Shown one piece after another: positions 10,695 to 18,509 of a stretch of DNA of 21,829 nt (position 1 is the stretch's first letter; each line of letters starts with the position of its first letter). The position numbers and the translations under genes were made by a program. Below the pieces are notes generated by a model. The model was given only the letters and a program-made list of their open reading frames with translations. It did no database searches and was not told where the DNA came from. This DNA comes from Cyclostephanos tholiformis. Taxonomy: Eukaryota > Bacillariophyta > Thalassiosirophyceae > Thalassiosirales > Thalassiosiraceae. The stretch lies in contig JALLPB010000145.1 in the NCBI GenBank assembly GCA_036939975.1, forward strand, positions 1 to 21,829, in the 5' to 3' direction.

Positions 10695-12140
10695 ATGAGC
10701 AGCTTCCCTTCATCTTATGAGGTTTCCCAAGCAATCATTCCCAAGGTCGGGGGGATGCTGTCATTGATCGCGTGCACTCTCATAATGAGGGATGTCATTA
10801 CCAAATGGAATCTCAAGAGATCAGTCCCATTGCGCGATGTCCTCGTCTTTTTCATCAGCGTGGCAGATTGGTTCTATTCATTTTTTGCGGCGTTTATGTC
10901 CACGTGGTAAGGGCAGATGACGATTCCAGCGATTCTCCATCCATCACACTGTTCAATCTTTCATTGACTATTTTTTAATATTACGCAAGTTAGGATGGTC
11001 CAGGCCAATCCCTTGATGGTGATGGACGATAAAGTGGTTGCATACCCTGTTTATCTCGCGCGTGGAAATACTCAAACGTGTGCAGCTCAGGGATTTATTG
11101 CTACTCTTTCACTACTCACGTCGGTTTCATATTATACCACGATGATGATATTATGTGAGTTCATCAATTGCGTCGTCTATAAACACTCTCCAGTTTCAAT
11201 TGAATCTATTTTTATTAACTATTGCGTCGTTTATAATGAAATAGATTGGCTCATCGTCCATTTTGGATGGAGAGAAAGTCGTCTGAATAAGCCTAGACTA
11301 AGGTTTTCCTTCATTCTACCGCCAATCTTCATTTCCTCGTTGATCGCAATCCCGCCACTATTTTTGGAAATGTACAATCCTGGAAATTTCACCTGCACGA
11401 TATGTGACTATCCATACGGTTGTGCGTCTACCGACAACGTGGATTGCGAAAGAGGGGAAGGTGCATTGAACTATTTGACTTTTAGTATGGGCTACATATT
11501 TCTCTGCAACGTAATTATCGTCACATTTGTAAGCATGCTTGTTTTTGAAATCTTCAAGCAAGAGCGAAAAACTGACAGGTACTTGACACCGGGACAAGAA
11601 ATGAGACGGGCGAATACAAAGAAGACCACACGACAGGGCCTTCGCTACATTGGAGCGTACATCTTGGCGTACTTTCCTTTTTATTATATCATAGGCAGCT
11701 ACGCCATAGGCAAAATATATCTCCCTTCTGTCGTCAAGTACCTGTTATTGATTTTCACCCCACTCTTGGGGTTCTTTAATGCATTTGTGTATTTCCAACC
11801 AAGATATGCAGCTTACAAGGAAAGTAATCCAGACAAAAAGTGGTTGGTGTGCCTGAGCCATGTTTTCAATGCTGACTCCGTTACTAGGAGAGTATCAACA
11901 GTGTTTAGCTCTGGAATTAGTTTTGGTGATAATCCAGACTCCATTACTAGGAGAGTATCAAGAATGTTTGGTTCTGGAATCAGTTTTGGTGATACCACCA
12001 ACCCTTCTGATACCTTTCGTGACAACGGTGGTGATAGGGCGGATCATGGTGATCTTTCCTCTATTGCTTTTCAGGAGAGTGATTGTATAGATCACAATGA
12101 TCGTCCTAGTCCACTATGTCAGGACAGTGTGAATGCTTAG
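10695..12140 (+). CDS. Seven-transmembrane G-protein-coupled-receptor-like protein, three exons
   Basis: Exons 10695-10906, 10994-11154 and 11245-12140 give 1,269 nt, 422 aa. Intron 1 (87 bp) runs GTAAGG to TTAG, phase 2. Intron 2 (90 bp) runs GTGAGT to AATAG, phase 1, and has no stop, so an unspliced reading is 30 residues longer. Splicing it restores LYWLIVHFGWRE, the usual end of helix 3 in this receptor group. Seven hydrophobic segments are visible: about residues 11-34, 46-70, 89-120, 135-157, 191-222, 249-274 and 279-304. A Cys precedes helix 3 (NTQTCAAQGF), and helix 7 ends with PLLGFFNAFVYFQPRY, a motif I associate with diatom/Dictyostelium cAMP-receptor-like proteins. The acidic, Ser-rich cytoplasmic tail contains two copies of a 19-residue repeat with TRRVS. 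Expected at a membrane, coupling to heterotrimeric G proteins; the ligand is unknown. No signal peptide is seen, normal for the group. Confidence 0.88.
11155..11244 (+). other. In-frame 90-bp intron (3n, stop-free) within the receptor gene
   Basis: GTGAGT donor at 11155 and AATAG acceptor ending at 11244. The length is 90 bp with no in-frame stop, so conceptual translation passes through it. It is AT-rich, and its 30 codons would insert polar residues plus an extra Cys inside a transmembrane helix. Removing it joins ATA-TTA-T to AT-TGG-CTC and gives the family-like LYWLIVHFGWRE. Confidence 0.82.
11874..11993 (+). repeat. Two 57-bp coding repeats (63-bp period) in receptor tail
   Basis: Copy 1 is 11874-11930 and copy 2 is 11937-11993. 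Each encodes 19 residues beginning DSV/ITRRVS and ending SGISFGD. Identity is high at DNA level, suggesting a recent duplication. Each copy carries R-R-V-S, which matches the R-R-x-S consensus of cAMP-dependent protein kinase, so the tail could be a phosphorylation target. Confidence 0.9.
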
Positions 12141-12789
12141 GAAGAAACAATTTGCTACGGGCACATCCAATGATCAGAATTATTCTACACCAAAGAAGGA
12201 AAGGAGAGCAAATTAGAAGTTGAAACTTGTAAGTATCTACTACTATCATCATCGTCGTGCAGCCGTGGCCATTTCTATCAGCTGCTGTATCTCAAAACTG
12301 ACCTTTATCGTTCCTCTTTGCCTGCTAGTTCTCTTGATTTCTCTGCCATTTGAGCCGCTGTGGCCATTTTGTGCCCTGACATGACCGTCGCCATGGAAGC
12401 CGTCTCCTCCTATCCGCGTCCTAAGTCTTCTTCGCATTCTGAATGGAGGGCAAGAAATAAATCTCCTTCGCGGTTGGGCCCTAGCCAAAGCGCTCGAACT
12501 GGTCAAAATATCCGTATTGTACTCTTAACTATAAACTGCCCCGAAGGACTTTAATCAAACCCTAGCAGGTATGATATGCTCTCCCATATAAGCCTCATTT
12601 CCGCATCAACACTATGACACTTGCTGCCCAACATTTCCAAGAAAAGTGCTGCGCGCTAAGCTTGAACCGTCAAAACAACCGAAACGAAAGACTCGTGAAT
12701 GTCTCCTCCAAAAAGATGAGTCCAATTGGTAACTAGTCCAAAGAAATTTAACAATACTCTGTGATGCATTTTCCAGCACCATCCCGGTT
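12141..12789. other. Non-coding or degenerate spacer
   Basis: About 650 bp after the receptor stop. Open frames here are short (64-85 codons) and resemble nothing I know. The stretch 12250-12540 has slightly higher GC and a minus-strand frame of 85 codons rich in Arg, without a recognisable domain. The first part should hold the receptor 3' UTR. Confidence 0.5.
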
Positions 12790-13194
12790 ATGAATCAGAT
12801 GAACGCCCGGGCGGGGGATAATACACAGCAACAAATGATTACAATGTTCGTCAAGACGATGGACGTACGCAATACGGAGGCAATAAGCCTACTCGATCGG
12901 CTTATTCGTGACAAGGCGATTGATGTCCACGGAGAGAAACTGAATTGTGCAGAGGATCGTCATCCTTTCGATGTATGTTGCTTCGTTTACTTCCGAAGTG
13001 CCGCCAGCATACAAGTTGATTGTCGATTCCCCTTCGAACTCTGACGCGTTGATACCCCCTGATAAGTGGTGGAAGACGAGGGGGGAATTTAGGAATGTAA
13101 TTATAAGTTAAGTGTCAAATATGGATTTATTCATGTGCGTGTTGTATTGCCATTCGCTGCCGCGGTGTATGACAGATGGCGGCGTCGCCCATAA
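12790..13194 (+). CDS. Possible small two-exon gene, 94 aa, unknown function
   Basis: The first frame runs from ATG 12790 and reads Met/Gln-rich then helical (SLLDRLIRDKAIDVHGEK). A good donor GTATGT occurs at 12973 and an acceptor TTTAG ends at 13092. Joining 12790-12972 to 13093-13194 keeps frame (phase 0) and gives a 94-residue protein ending in VYDRWRRRP. The alternative is the unspliced frame to 13044, 84 aa, which becomes less protein-like after the donor. The first exon could equally be an internal exon, as a TTTTCCAG acceptor-like site lies just upstream near 12777. No family is recognised, and it may be a fragment of a decayed gene. Confidence 0.3.
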
Positions 13195-14026
13195 TATTAT
13201 AAAATACTACCATAAGCCGGGGCATAAGAGAGTCCTCGATGTCGGAGGGATCACAATGATGATGGATGCCCCAGCACTTAGTTCTACAATATCTTCTGGG
13301 AGAAGCCGCTTAAGTAGTGGCATGGTCACCGACGGATTGATCAGTCGGTGGGGGGGGACAACATCATCGTCGAGGGGCATGGACTCCCTAAACAGGTTGG
13401 TAGGGGTTGCGATTGTAGATGACCCACCCGAAAGCAAACTAACGGCTGAACAGGACGATGAGCGTCGCGAAGAGTCATCGACCGACTCGGACGACAAGCG
13501 TCACGAAGATCCATCGACTGACGCGGACGCCGGAGTAACATATCCCGTCCGACGTCGCTTCACCAAACCCTCGCAAGTGTCAGATGAAATTGGATCATCT
13601 CGAGCAACCACCCTCACCCTCGCCCGACCAGACGAATACGATTGGAAGGAGCTGTGCAAGAGCCGACCGGTTGTGGCCATCGACGCAACAACTGTCGGCG
13701 ACGCCGGTGGTGCATGCTCGCTGGCGACGTCCTTTATTTTTTGTGCAATGATATCAAAACCGGTCAACACCGGTTTTGCAGTAGAAGGAGGCATGACACC
13801 TCGAGCGGAGGGCGCCGCGGTGACGACAAAGGGGGACGCGATGACGAGGAATGCAATGAAGAACGGATGGCGGTGGCAGCGGCGCAATGAAAAGGCTAGA
13901 AGTGGTGGAACAAGAGGGCGACAAGCTGCCAAAACCATGCCAATAACACACAGACAAGAGGGCCCCAAAGGGGGACTTGGTACAGTCGGCAAGGCGACAC
14001 CAAGCGGCCAGTGTTGTTCCGCATGA
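13112..14026 (+). CDS. Doubtful ORF, 304 aa, no recognised domain
   Basis: Uninterrupted plus-strand frame overlapping the candidate small gene. The middle is acidic and Ser-rich, with a 12-residue tandem repeat (DDERREESSTDS / DDKRHEDPSTDA, 13454-13525); the last third is Ala/Gly/Arg-rich. The opposite strand is also open for long stretches: 14115 down to 13501, continuing to 13207 after a single TGA. That reverse frame includes a hydrophobic, signal-peptide-like stretch (FFIAFLVIASPFVVTAA). I cannot decide which strand, if either, is coding. The stretch has the same GC-rich, CGA/GAC-rich composition as the neighbouring real genes. It could be a young or decaying gene, or accidental. Confidence 0.3.
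   Translation: MSNMDLFMCVLYCHSLPRCMTDGGVAHNIIKYYHKPGHKRVLDVGGITMMMDAPALSSTISSGRSRLSSGMVTDGLISRWGGTTSSSRGMDSLNRLVGVAIVDDPPESKLTAEQDDERREESSTDSDDKRHEDPSTDADAGVTYPVRRRFTKPSQVSDEIGSSRATTLTLARPDEYDWKELCKSRPVVAIDATTVGDAGGACSLATSFIFCAMISKPVNTGFAVEGGMTPRAEGAAVTTKGDAMTRNAMKNGWRWQRRNEKARSGGTRGRQAAKTMPITHRQEGPKGGLGTVGKATPSGQCCSA
13454..13525 (+). repeat. 36-bp tandem repeat, two diverged copies
   Basis: Copies at 13454-13489 and 13490-13525 start GACGATGAGCGTCGCGAAGA and GACGACAAGCGTCACGAAGA. The period of 36 is a multiple of three, and most differences are single bases, so the plus frame keeps an acidic Ser-rich repeat. Confidence 0.85.
13755..13778. repeat. Perfect hairpin, 10-bp arms, 4-nt loop
   Basis: CAAAACCGGT, loop CAAC, then ACCGGTTTTG. 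The arms are fully complementary. It lies inside the doubtful ORF, so it is either structure in that message or part of non-coding DNA. Confidence 0.9.
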
Positions 14027-14453
14027 TGGTGGAAGCTTAAGTCCGAGTGGATCTTGAATGGGGGGGGGGGAATCTTGTTGCTACACAAGATTGCATTTTC
14101 GGCGGAAAATACCATGGTGGGGCGCTAGCTTTAAGAGGAAGGTTTCGGCCGAAAACTGATTTATGCCCTCGCAGAGACCCTGGTACAAAACCTACATACG
14201 GGAGGCCATTTATGCGATGGGTGCCAGGCTACGCCTGTCTGTACTGCTAGTTACAGACAGTCGCTAGCTGGTATGCAGATATGGGTGCCCCAGCCCGCCG
14301 GCCCCTCCCCCAAATTGTTTTTTTGGGCGCGGCAACGCCGCACAGCCACACTGTGCGTAACATCATCATGCTGGTTGTCTTCTTGTACTATATAGTATAT
14401 CACCAATCACCATCGTCATCACCACTCACCGCCGCACCGGTAGACAGCCCACC
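14027..14453. other. Spacer upstream of MCM10 with palindromes and a G-run
   Basis: No convincing gene. It contains a run of ten G near 14059-14068, a 12-bp palindrome TTTCGGCCGAAA at 14143-14154 and a stem-loop CTGTCTGTA/TACAGACAG at 14235-14260 with an 8-nt loop. It must include the MCM10 promoter and leader at its right end. Confidence 0.6.
14389..14400 (+). promoter_or_regulatory. TATA-like element upstream of MCM10
   Basis: TATATAGTATAT lies 54 bp before the MCM10 ATG, in otherwise GC-rich sequence. The distance would place a transcription start a little upstream of the ATG. Placement and composition are the only evidence. Confidence 0.3.
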
Positions 14454-16982
14454 ATGGACGAACTCCTGTCATTATTCGGCACCGACGTCGATGCCAATGA
14501 CGATCCTCCCGACGCGCCACCGCGACGTACGACTGGGCGTACGAACGACGTCCTCGATGCCTCCGACCGGTCCGCGAGAGCGAAAACGAAAACGAAAACG
14601 TCCCCGACCATCATCGGCGTAAACGGAGGCGTGATCGTCGACGTCGGCGACGATGGCATCGATTACGATTATCATGTCCGCGACGATCATCCCGAATCGA
14701 ACTTGCGCATAGTAGATCGTCGCACGTCGAGATCGTCCTTGATCGATGCCATGTCATCGTTCGTTTACGCCCCCTGTTACGTGTTGGCATCGTGCAGTCG
14801 TGCCGCCTGGGGGGAAAGGTACATGATATCCGCGACGACGATCGCACCGGGAGGCGGTGGCGGTGGAGGCGGTAAGACGAAATTGGCCACGCTCGGGATA
14901 CTTACCTCGGACGTGCATTCCAGGATATCGACTAGGACCGGCAGGGCGTACGCGATCATGACCCTGGGGGACATGCCGTCATCGTCCCGCCATCGCCGGC
15001 ATTCCTCCTCCTCCTCCTCGTCGTCGTCCTCCTCGTCGTCGTCGTCTACGTTCGAAAACGCCGTACTGCCGTCGGTGACGGTATTCCTATTCGGTGACGC
15101 GCTGTCGGTACTGCGATCGGACGCGATACGGTACTACCGGGCCGGGTACGTCGTGGCGATATTGGGTCCGAACCTAATGCCATCGTCGTCGTCGAACGGG
15201 ACGACGGCGGTGACGCTTAGCGTCGACGATCCACGGCGGGTACTTCCCGTGGGGAGGGCGGCGGATTGCGATAAATGCATGGGAACGATGCGCGGGCGCG
15301 GCGGCGGGACGTGGACGCGCGCCGCGACGACGACCACGAGCGGGACGATGACGGATTTGACCCGGTGGGAGGGAACGCGATGCGCGACCCTCGTCGATGT
15401 TAGATCGTTCGGGGGTTACTGCGCCGCGCATCGACGTCGGGGTCCGCCCGACGCCTCCGTCGGGGGGGGGGGAGGCGGCGGGGCGGGTAGGACCGTCGAT
15501 GACGTCGTCGACGATGTCGATGCCGCCTCGAGGAGACGACGGCTCGAGTGCGCCGTTGGATCGCGGCGGGTGGGCGGAGTCTCTCACGTCGCATCTCGAC
15601 GGGCGGTCGATGTCGTCGTTCGTGGCGACGACGACGACGACGACGACGACGTCGTCGTGCGCGCCTGGTCGTCTTCGTCGTCGTCGTCGTTCCGTCGTGG
15701 AATCAGCGCGGGCGGAAAAGGAGGGTCGTCGTCGCTTTCCGAGGCGTTGTCGTCGTCGGGCCTACTCGAGCCCTCGACGACGTCAGCATCATCGTCGTCG
15801 TCATCGTCGTCATTCAGGCTGCTAAATCGCGCTCCGCTTCACATGAAGAAGGTTCCGAACGTGTCGATGTCAACGAATGCGATGGAAATGGCGGCGAGGA
15901 ATCCGTACTCGAAGGAGACGACCGTACGGAAGGTCGAAGGCTCGGGGATCGTCGTGTTGGATCCCAACGGGCGTAAACGACGCGTGATGGACAATGACGA
16001 CGTCCTAGGCAGGGCCCTGGAGGGGGCGAAGCGTACGAGATCGGCGCCCGCGTCCTCAACAAACAACGACACGTCGAAAACGCACGTACGCGTCGCACGG
16101 CCGATGAAGGTTTTCAACGTCGAGGGATATGACGGGTCCGTTCAGGTTCCGAGGCCGAGTTCGATATTGTTCCGACGCACACCATCAACGATCGCGGGTG
16201 CCCACGCGAACGTTACCCCCTCCCCCGCCGCCGCTTGTGACCGTACGCCGCCCTCCTCGGCGGCGATACTGGAAAGGCAGAGAAATCTGGCGGATATATT
16301 GAAGAGGGAGGGCGATGTCGTCGCGGGCAGCGCATCGTTAACCGCCGATTCGAGGAACGGTACCGTCAATGGAGGACTTACATCACGCCCGAAAATGAGG
16401 ATATCATCATCGAGGGGGGGCTGCTTGGGGCATGCGCGAACGACGCCTGTCGCCGTGACATGCGTAAACCCCCCCCGTGAGAACGGCCGCGGCGATTTCG
16501 CATCGACATTCGGCGATTACGACCACGACGACGTCTGTCCGGTGGAAGGATCCCTCGATCGCATCGCGAGTGCGAAGAGTCGATTCGCGTCGACAGTCGA
16601 CGCTCGGGAATACGCGAGGGCCCGGAGCGTCATCCAGGCTTTGGAGGCTCGGGAGGCGTCGACGGACGAGGGGAAGAGGATGAATGCGAATAATGATACG
16701 AAGAAGGATGGAAAGTCGCACCCACCTCCAATTGCGACTGCGATAGTGACATCGGGATGGTCATGTCTCGTGTGCAAAAGGACCTCGAAGTTCAAGCCCG
16801 TGTCCTGCATACGCGCCGGCCACGACGTACGACAACGTCGCGAACTCAAGGGGGGGAGATCGGCCGGGTCGGTTGGGTCGCGGAAGGATCGACTGGATAG
16901 GCACGGTAAAGATGACGAGCAGGGTGGTCTCACGCTTGGTAGTGGACTGGAGTGGAGTGGATGGCGAGGCGGATTCGGATGA
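14454..16982 (+). CDS. MCM10: MCM10 DNA replication initiation factor
   Basis: Single-exon frame of 842 aa for the chromatin-bound factor that activates the CMG helicase and links it to DNA polymerase alpha. Seen: a short acidic N-terminus (MDELLSLFG); an OB-fold with ATLGILTSDVHSRISTRTGR near residue 144 and VTVFLFGDALSVL to VVAILGPNLMP near 207-240; then the MCM10 zinc finger, LPVGRAADCDKC near 263-273, ending RCATLVDVRSFGGYCAAH near 309-324. After that, LDPNGRKRR and ALEGAKRTR follow, as in other MCM10 proteins. A C-terminal block, SRFASTVDAREYARARSVI, precedes a second zinc-binding motif WSCLVCKRTSKFKPVSCIRAGH near 768-789. A poly-Ser insertion of about 25 residues interrupts the OB-fold, and Gly, Asp and Ser tracts fill the linkers. 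The zinc finger has a longer Thr-rich loop than usual. The ATG at 14454 fits the conserved N-terminus. Expected in the nucleus. Confidence 0.92.
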   Translation: MDELLSLFGTDVDANDDPPDAPPRRTTGRTNDVLDASDRSARAKTKTKTSPTIIGVNGGVIVDVGDDGIDYDYHVRDDHPESNLRIVDRRTSRSSLIDAMSSFVYAPCYVLASCSRAAWGERYMISATTIAPGGGGGGGGKTKLATLGILTSDVHSRISTRTGRAYAIMTLGDMPSSSRHRRHSSSSSSSSSSSSSSSTFENAVLPSVTVFLFGDALSVLRSDAIRYYRAGYVVAILGPNLMPSSSSNGTTAVTLSVDDPRRVLPVGRAADCDKCMGTMRGRGGGTWTRAATTTTSGTMTDLTRWEGTRCATLVDVRSFGGYCAAHRRRGPPDASVGGGGGGGAGRTVDDVVDDVDAASRRRRLECAVGSRRVGGVSHVASRRAVDVVVRGDDDDDDDDVVVRAWSSSSSSSFRRGISAGGKGGSSSLSEALSSSGLLEPSTTSASSSSSSSSFRLLNRAPLHMKKVPNVSMSTNAMEMAARNPYSKETTVRKVEGSGIVVLDPNGRKRRVMDNDDVLGRALEGAKRTRSAPASSTNNDTSKTHVRVARPMKVFNVEGYDGSVQVPRPSSILFRRTPSTIAGAHANVTPSPAAACDRTPPSSAAILERQRNLADILKREGDVVAGSASLTADSRNGTVNGGLTSRPKMRISSSRGGCLGHARTTPVAVTCVNPPRENGRGDFASTFGDYDHDDVCPVEGSLDRIASAKSRFASTVDAREYARARSVIQALEAREASTDEGKRMNANNDTKKDGKSHPPPIATAIVTSGWSCLVCKRTSKFKPVSCIRAGHDVRQRRELKGGRSAGSVGSRKDRLDRHGKDDEQGGLTLGSGLEWSGWRGGFG
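15004..15046 (+). repeat. TCC/TCG microsatellite encoding poly-Ser in MCM10
   Basis: Imperfect trinucleotide run of TCC and TCG codons encodes about 15 consecutive Ser. It sits between the two halves of the OB-fold, in a surface loop position, so length variation might be tolerated. Confidence 0.9.
15627..15695 (+). repeat. (GAC)8 followed by GTC-rich tract, potential hairpin
   Basis: Eight GAC codons (Asp) at 15627-15650 run directly into GTCGTCGTG, and a TCG run follows at about 15666-15690. The GAC and GTC blocks are mutually complementary, so the single strand can fold back through the linker region of MCM10. Confidence 0.85.
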
Positions 16983-17049
16983 GACGCTTGCGGCAGAAAC
17001 AAGGGTGGGCGCCAAAACGTAGATTTTTGCCACTTCAATCATCAATATT

Positions 17050-17242
17050 CGAATTGCCATATATGTTCAATACGTTTCGACATTTGTCAGCGATGCTAAT
17101 GATATGCGGTGTTGCGATCGACCTTCTCGAGAACGCTTATCCGAAGCCACGGCCGGCCGCGCTGCTGCCGACACTCGCCAAGTTGGCGAATCCAGGAGTT
17201 ACTCTAAGGAGCATTCAAGATGCAGCTTTCACCGGGAAGTGA
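17050..17242 (+). other. Open stretch after MCM10, possible gene remnant
   Basis: A frame open from about 16952 to 17242 reads as protein-like near its end (LLENAYPKPRPAALLPTLAK). It has no recognised homology, no convincing start beyond ATGs overlapping the MCM10 end, and no clear splice link to MCM10. It may be a remnant, 3' UTR, or an exon of something unidentified. Confidence 0.2.
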
Positions 17243-17507
17243 TTTATGGGTGCTTTTGTTGAACTTTACTTTGCTTTATTCGGCTGGCCTAAAAATTTGC
17301 ATTTGTCATCACTCACATCTTTGATTGATTGGATCATCAAAGGCTAGGGTTGTGAACTCACTTTCCAGAGTATTGATAACAGCTACTTTAATAAAGTTGA
17401 ACTTCATGCCCTTATGTTTACAAATTTGCTATCTGCTTTTGGATATAGTAATGTGTGCTGGTTGCAACTTGGACTATATGAGATAGCGCCAGAACCCCGT
17501 AATTCAC
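17243..17507. other. Convergent spacer between MCM10 side and oxidoreductase
   Basis: AT-richer sequence with no open frame of interest. It should contain the 3' ends of the plus-strand MCM10 transcript and the minus-strand oxidoreductase transcript. Nothing else was seen. Confidence 0.6.
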
Positions 17508-18509
17508 TTATTCATCAGACTGGATCACCCTAAGGATGTTTTTACCGTTTGATTTGCCAGACTTAACTTTCTCGAAAAGAGCAACAACTCCATCTTGGTC
17601 TAGCGAGAAGATACTGTCAATGGAGACTTTCACCGCGCCCGCTGCGATCATATCAGCTATTAGCCGAAGTTGCTCTCCGGAATGATGCAGGACAAAGTTG
17701 TCAACGTATGAGTAGTAACTCTTGTATGCCTCGAAACCGGCTAGAGTGAAAACAATAGAGACAATCGATCCTCCCTTGCGCACGATGGAGTTCTCGTGAG
17801 CGTGCGGGAAAAGATCATTTTCCCCCACCGCATCCAATATGCAGTCAATACCTTTCAATTCTTCATCTTCCCACCAATTGGAACCAGAATAGTCGATAAT
17901 TTTGTCAACACCATACTGTTCCACGAAACCACGATTGCGAGGACTCGCAGTGGTAGCAACCCAACACCCGATGTTCTTCGCAAACTGCAATGCGAAGGCA
18001 CCAACGGCCCCCGCACCTCCGAGAATCAATATACGCTGGCCAGGTTGCAGCTTCAAGCACTCGAAAAGTGCCTGGTAGGCAGTTAGAGAGACCAAAGCAG
18101 ATGCCGCGGCGACATCGAATGTCACTGAGTCGGGAATCTTCGCAATCTTGTGCAAGGGGAATGCCCCGAATTCCGCGAAACACCCCCCCTGGGAAGTATC
18201 GTCCTCGTCCCAATGGCGGCTAACGCCCCAATTGCAAGTGAACACGCGATCCCCGACACTGAACTCGTCGCCAGCGTAGTCTGTCGGTAATTCAACGATG
18301 ACTCCGGCGCAATCGTATCCCGGCGTGAATGGCAAAGTTGTGGGCCAGAACCCCAAGGCCGCTATTTTCCAGTCAATTGGATTGATGGCTGCTGAGTGGA
18401 TCTTAACCACGCAATGGGTGGCGTTGCCAGACGGCCGAGGGGCGTCGGAAATAACTTGGAGGTTCGCGAGAGAGTCAGGGTTGAACTCTGTTATCTTGAC
18501 AGCCCTCAT
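17508..18509 (-). CDS. Zinc-independent medium-chain dehydrogenase/reductase (quinone oxidoreductase-like)
   Basis: 333 aa, the normal length for this superfamily, intact and without introns. It starts MRAVKITEFNPDSL, a usual start for the family. The N-terminal GroES-like catalytic domain contains AINPIDWKIAALGFWP and FTPGYDCAGVIVELP near 40-75, then GDRVFTCNWG. The nucleotide-binding Rossmann motif ILGGAGAVGAFALQFAKNIG is at about 159-178, followed by DYSGSNW and CILDAVGEND. The PGHE zinc ligand and the structural-zinc Cys cluster of alcohol dehydrogenases are replaced or missing, so it should be a zinc-less NAD(P)H-dependent quinone or enone reductase. The substrate is not predictable. No transit peptide is evident, so it is probably cytosolic. 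An upstream 111-codon frame overlaps the start by ATGA but is probably leader sequence. Confidence 0.88.
   Translation of the reverse strand: MRAVKITEFNPDSLANLQVISDAPRPSGNATHCVVKIHSAAINPIDWKIAALGFWPTTLPFTPGYDCAGVIVELPTDYAGDEFSVGDRVFTCNWGVSRHWDEDDTSQGGCFAEFGAFPLHKIAKIPDSVTFDVAAASALVSLTAYQALFECLKLQPGQRILILGGAGAVGAFALQFAKNIGCWVATTASPRNRGFVEQYGVDKIIDYSGSNWWEDEELKGIDCILDAVGENDLFPHAHENSIVRKGGSIVSIVFTLAGFEAYKSYYSYVDNFVLHHSGEQLRLIADMIAAGAVKVSIDSIFSLDQDGVVALFEKVKSGKSNGKNILRVIQSDE

Noticed and set aside
12249..12506. 85-codon minus-strand Arg-rich frame
   Set aside because: It is short, with no motif, no splice partner found and no conserved-looking segment.
15397..15976. Arg-rich plus- and minus-strand frames of 137-142 codons inside MCM10
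   Set aside because: They are frame-shifted shadows of GAC/GTC/TCG repeats in the real MCM10 frame.
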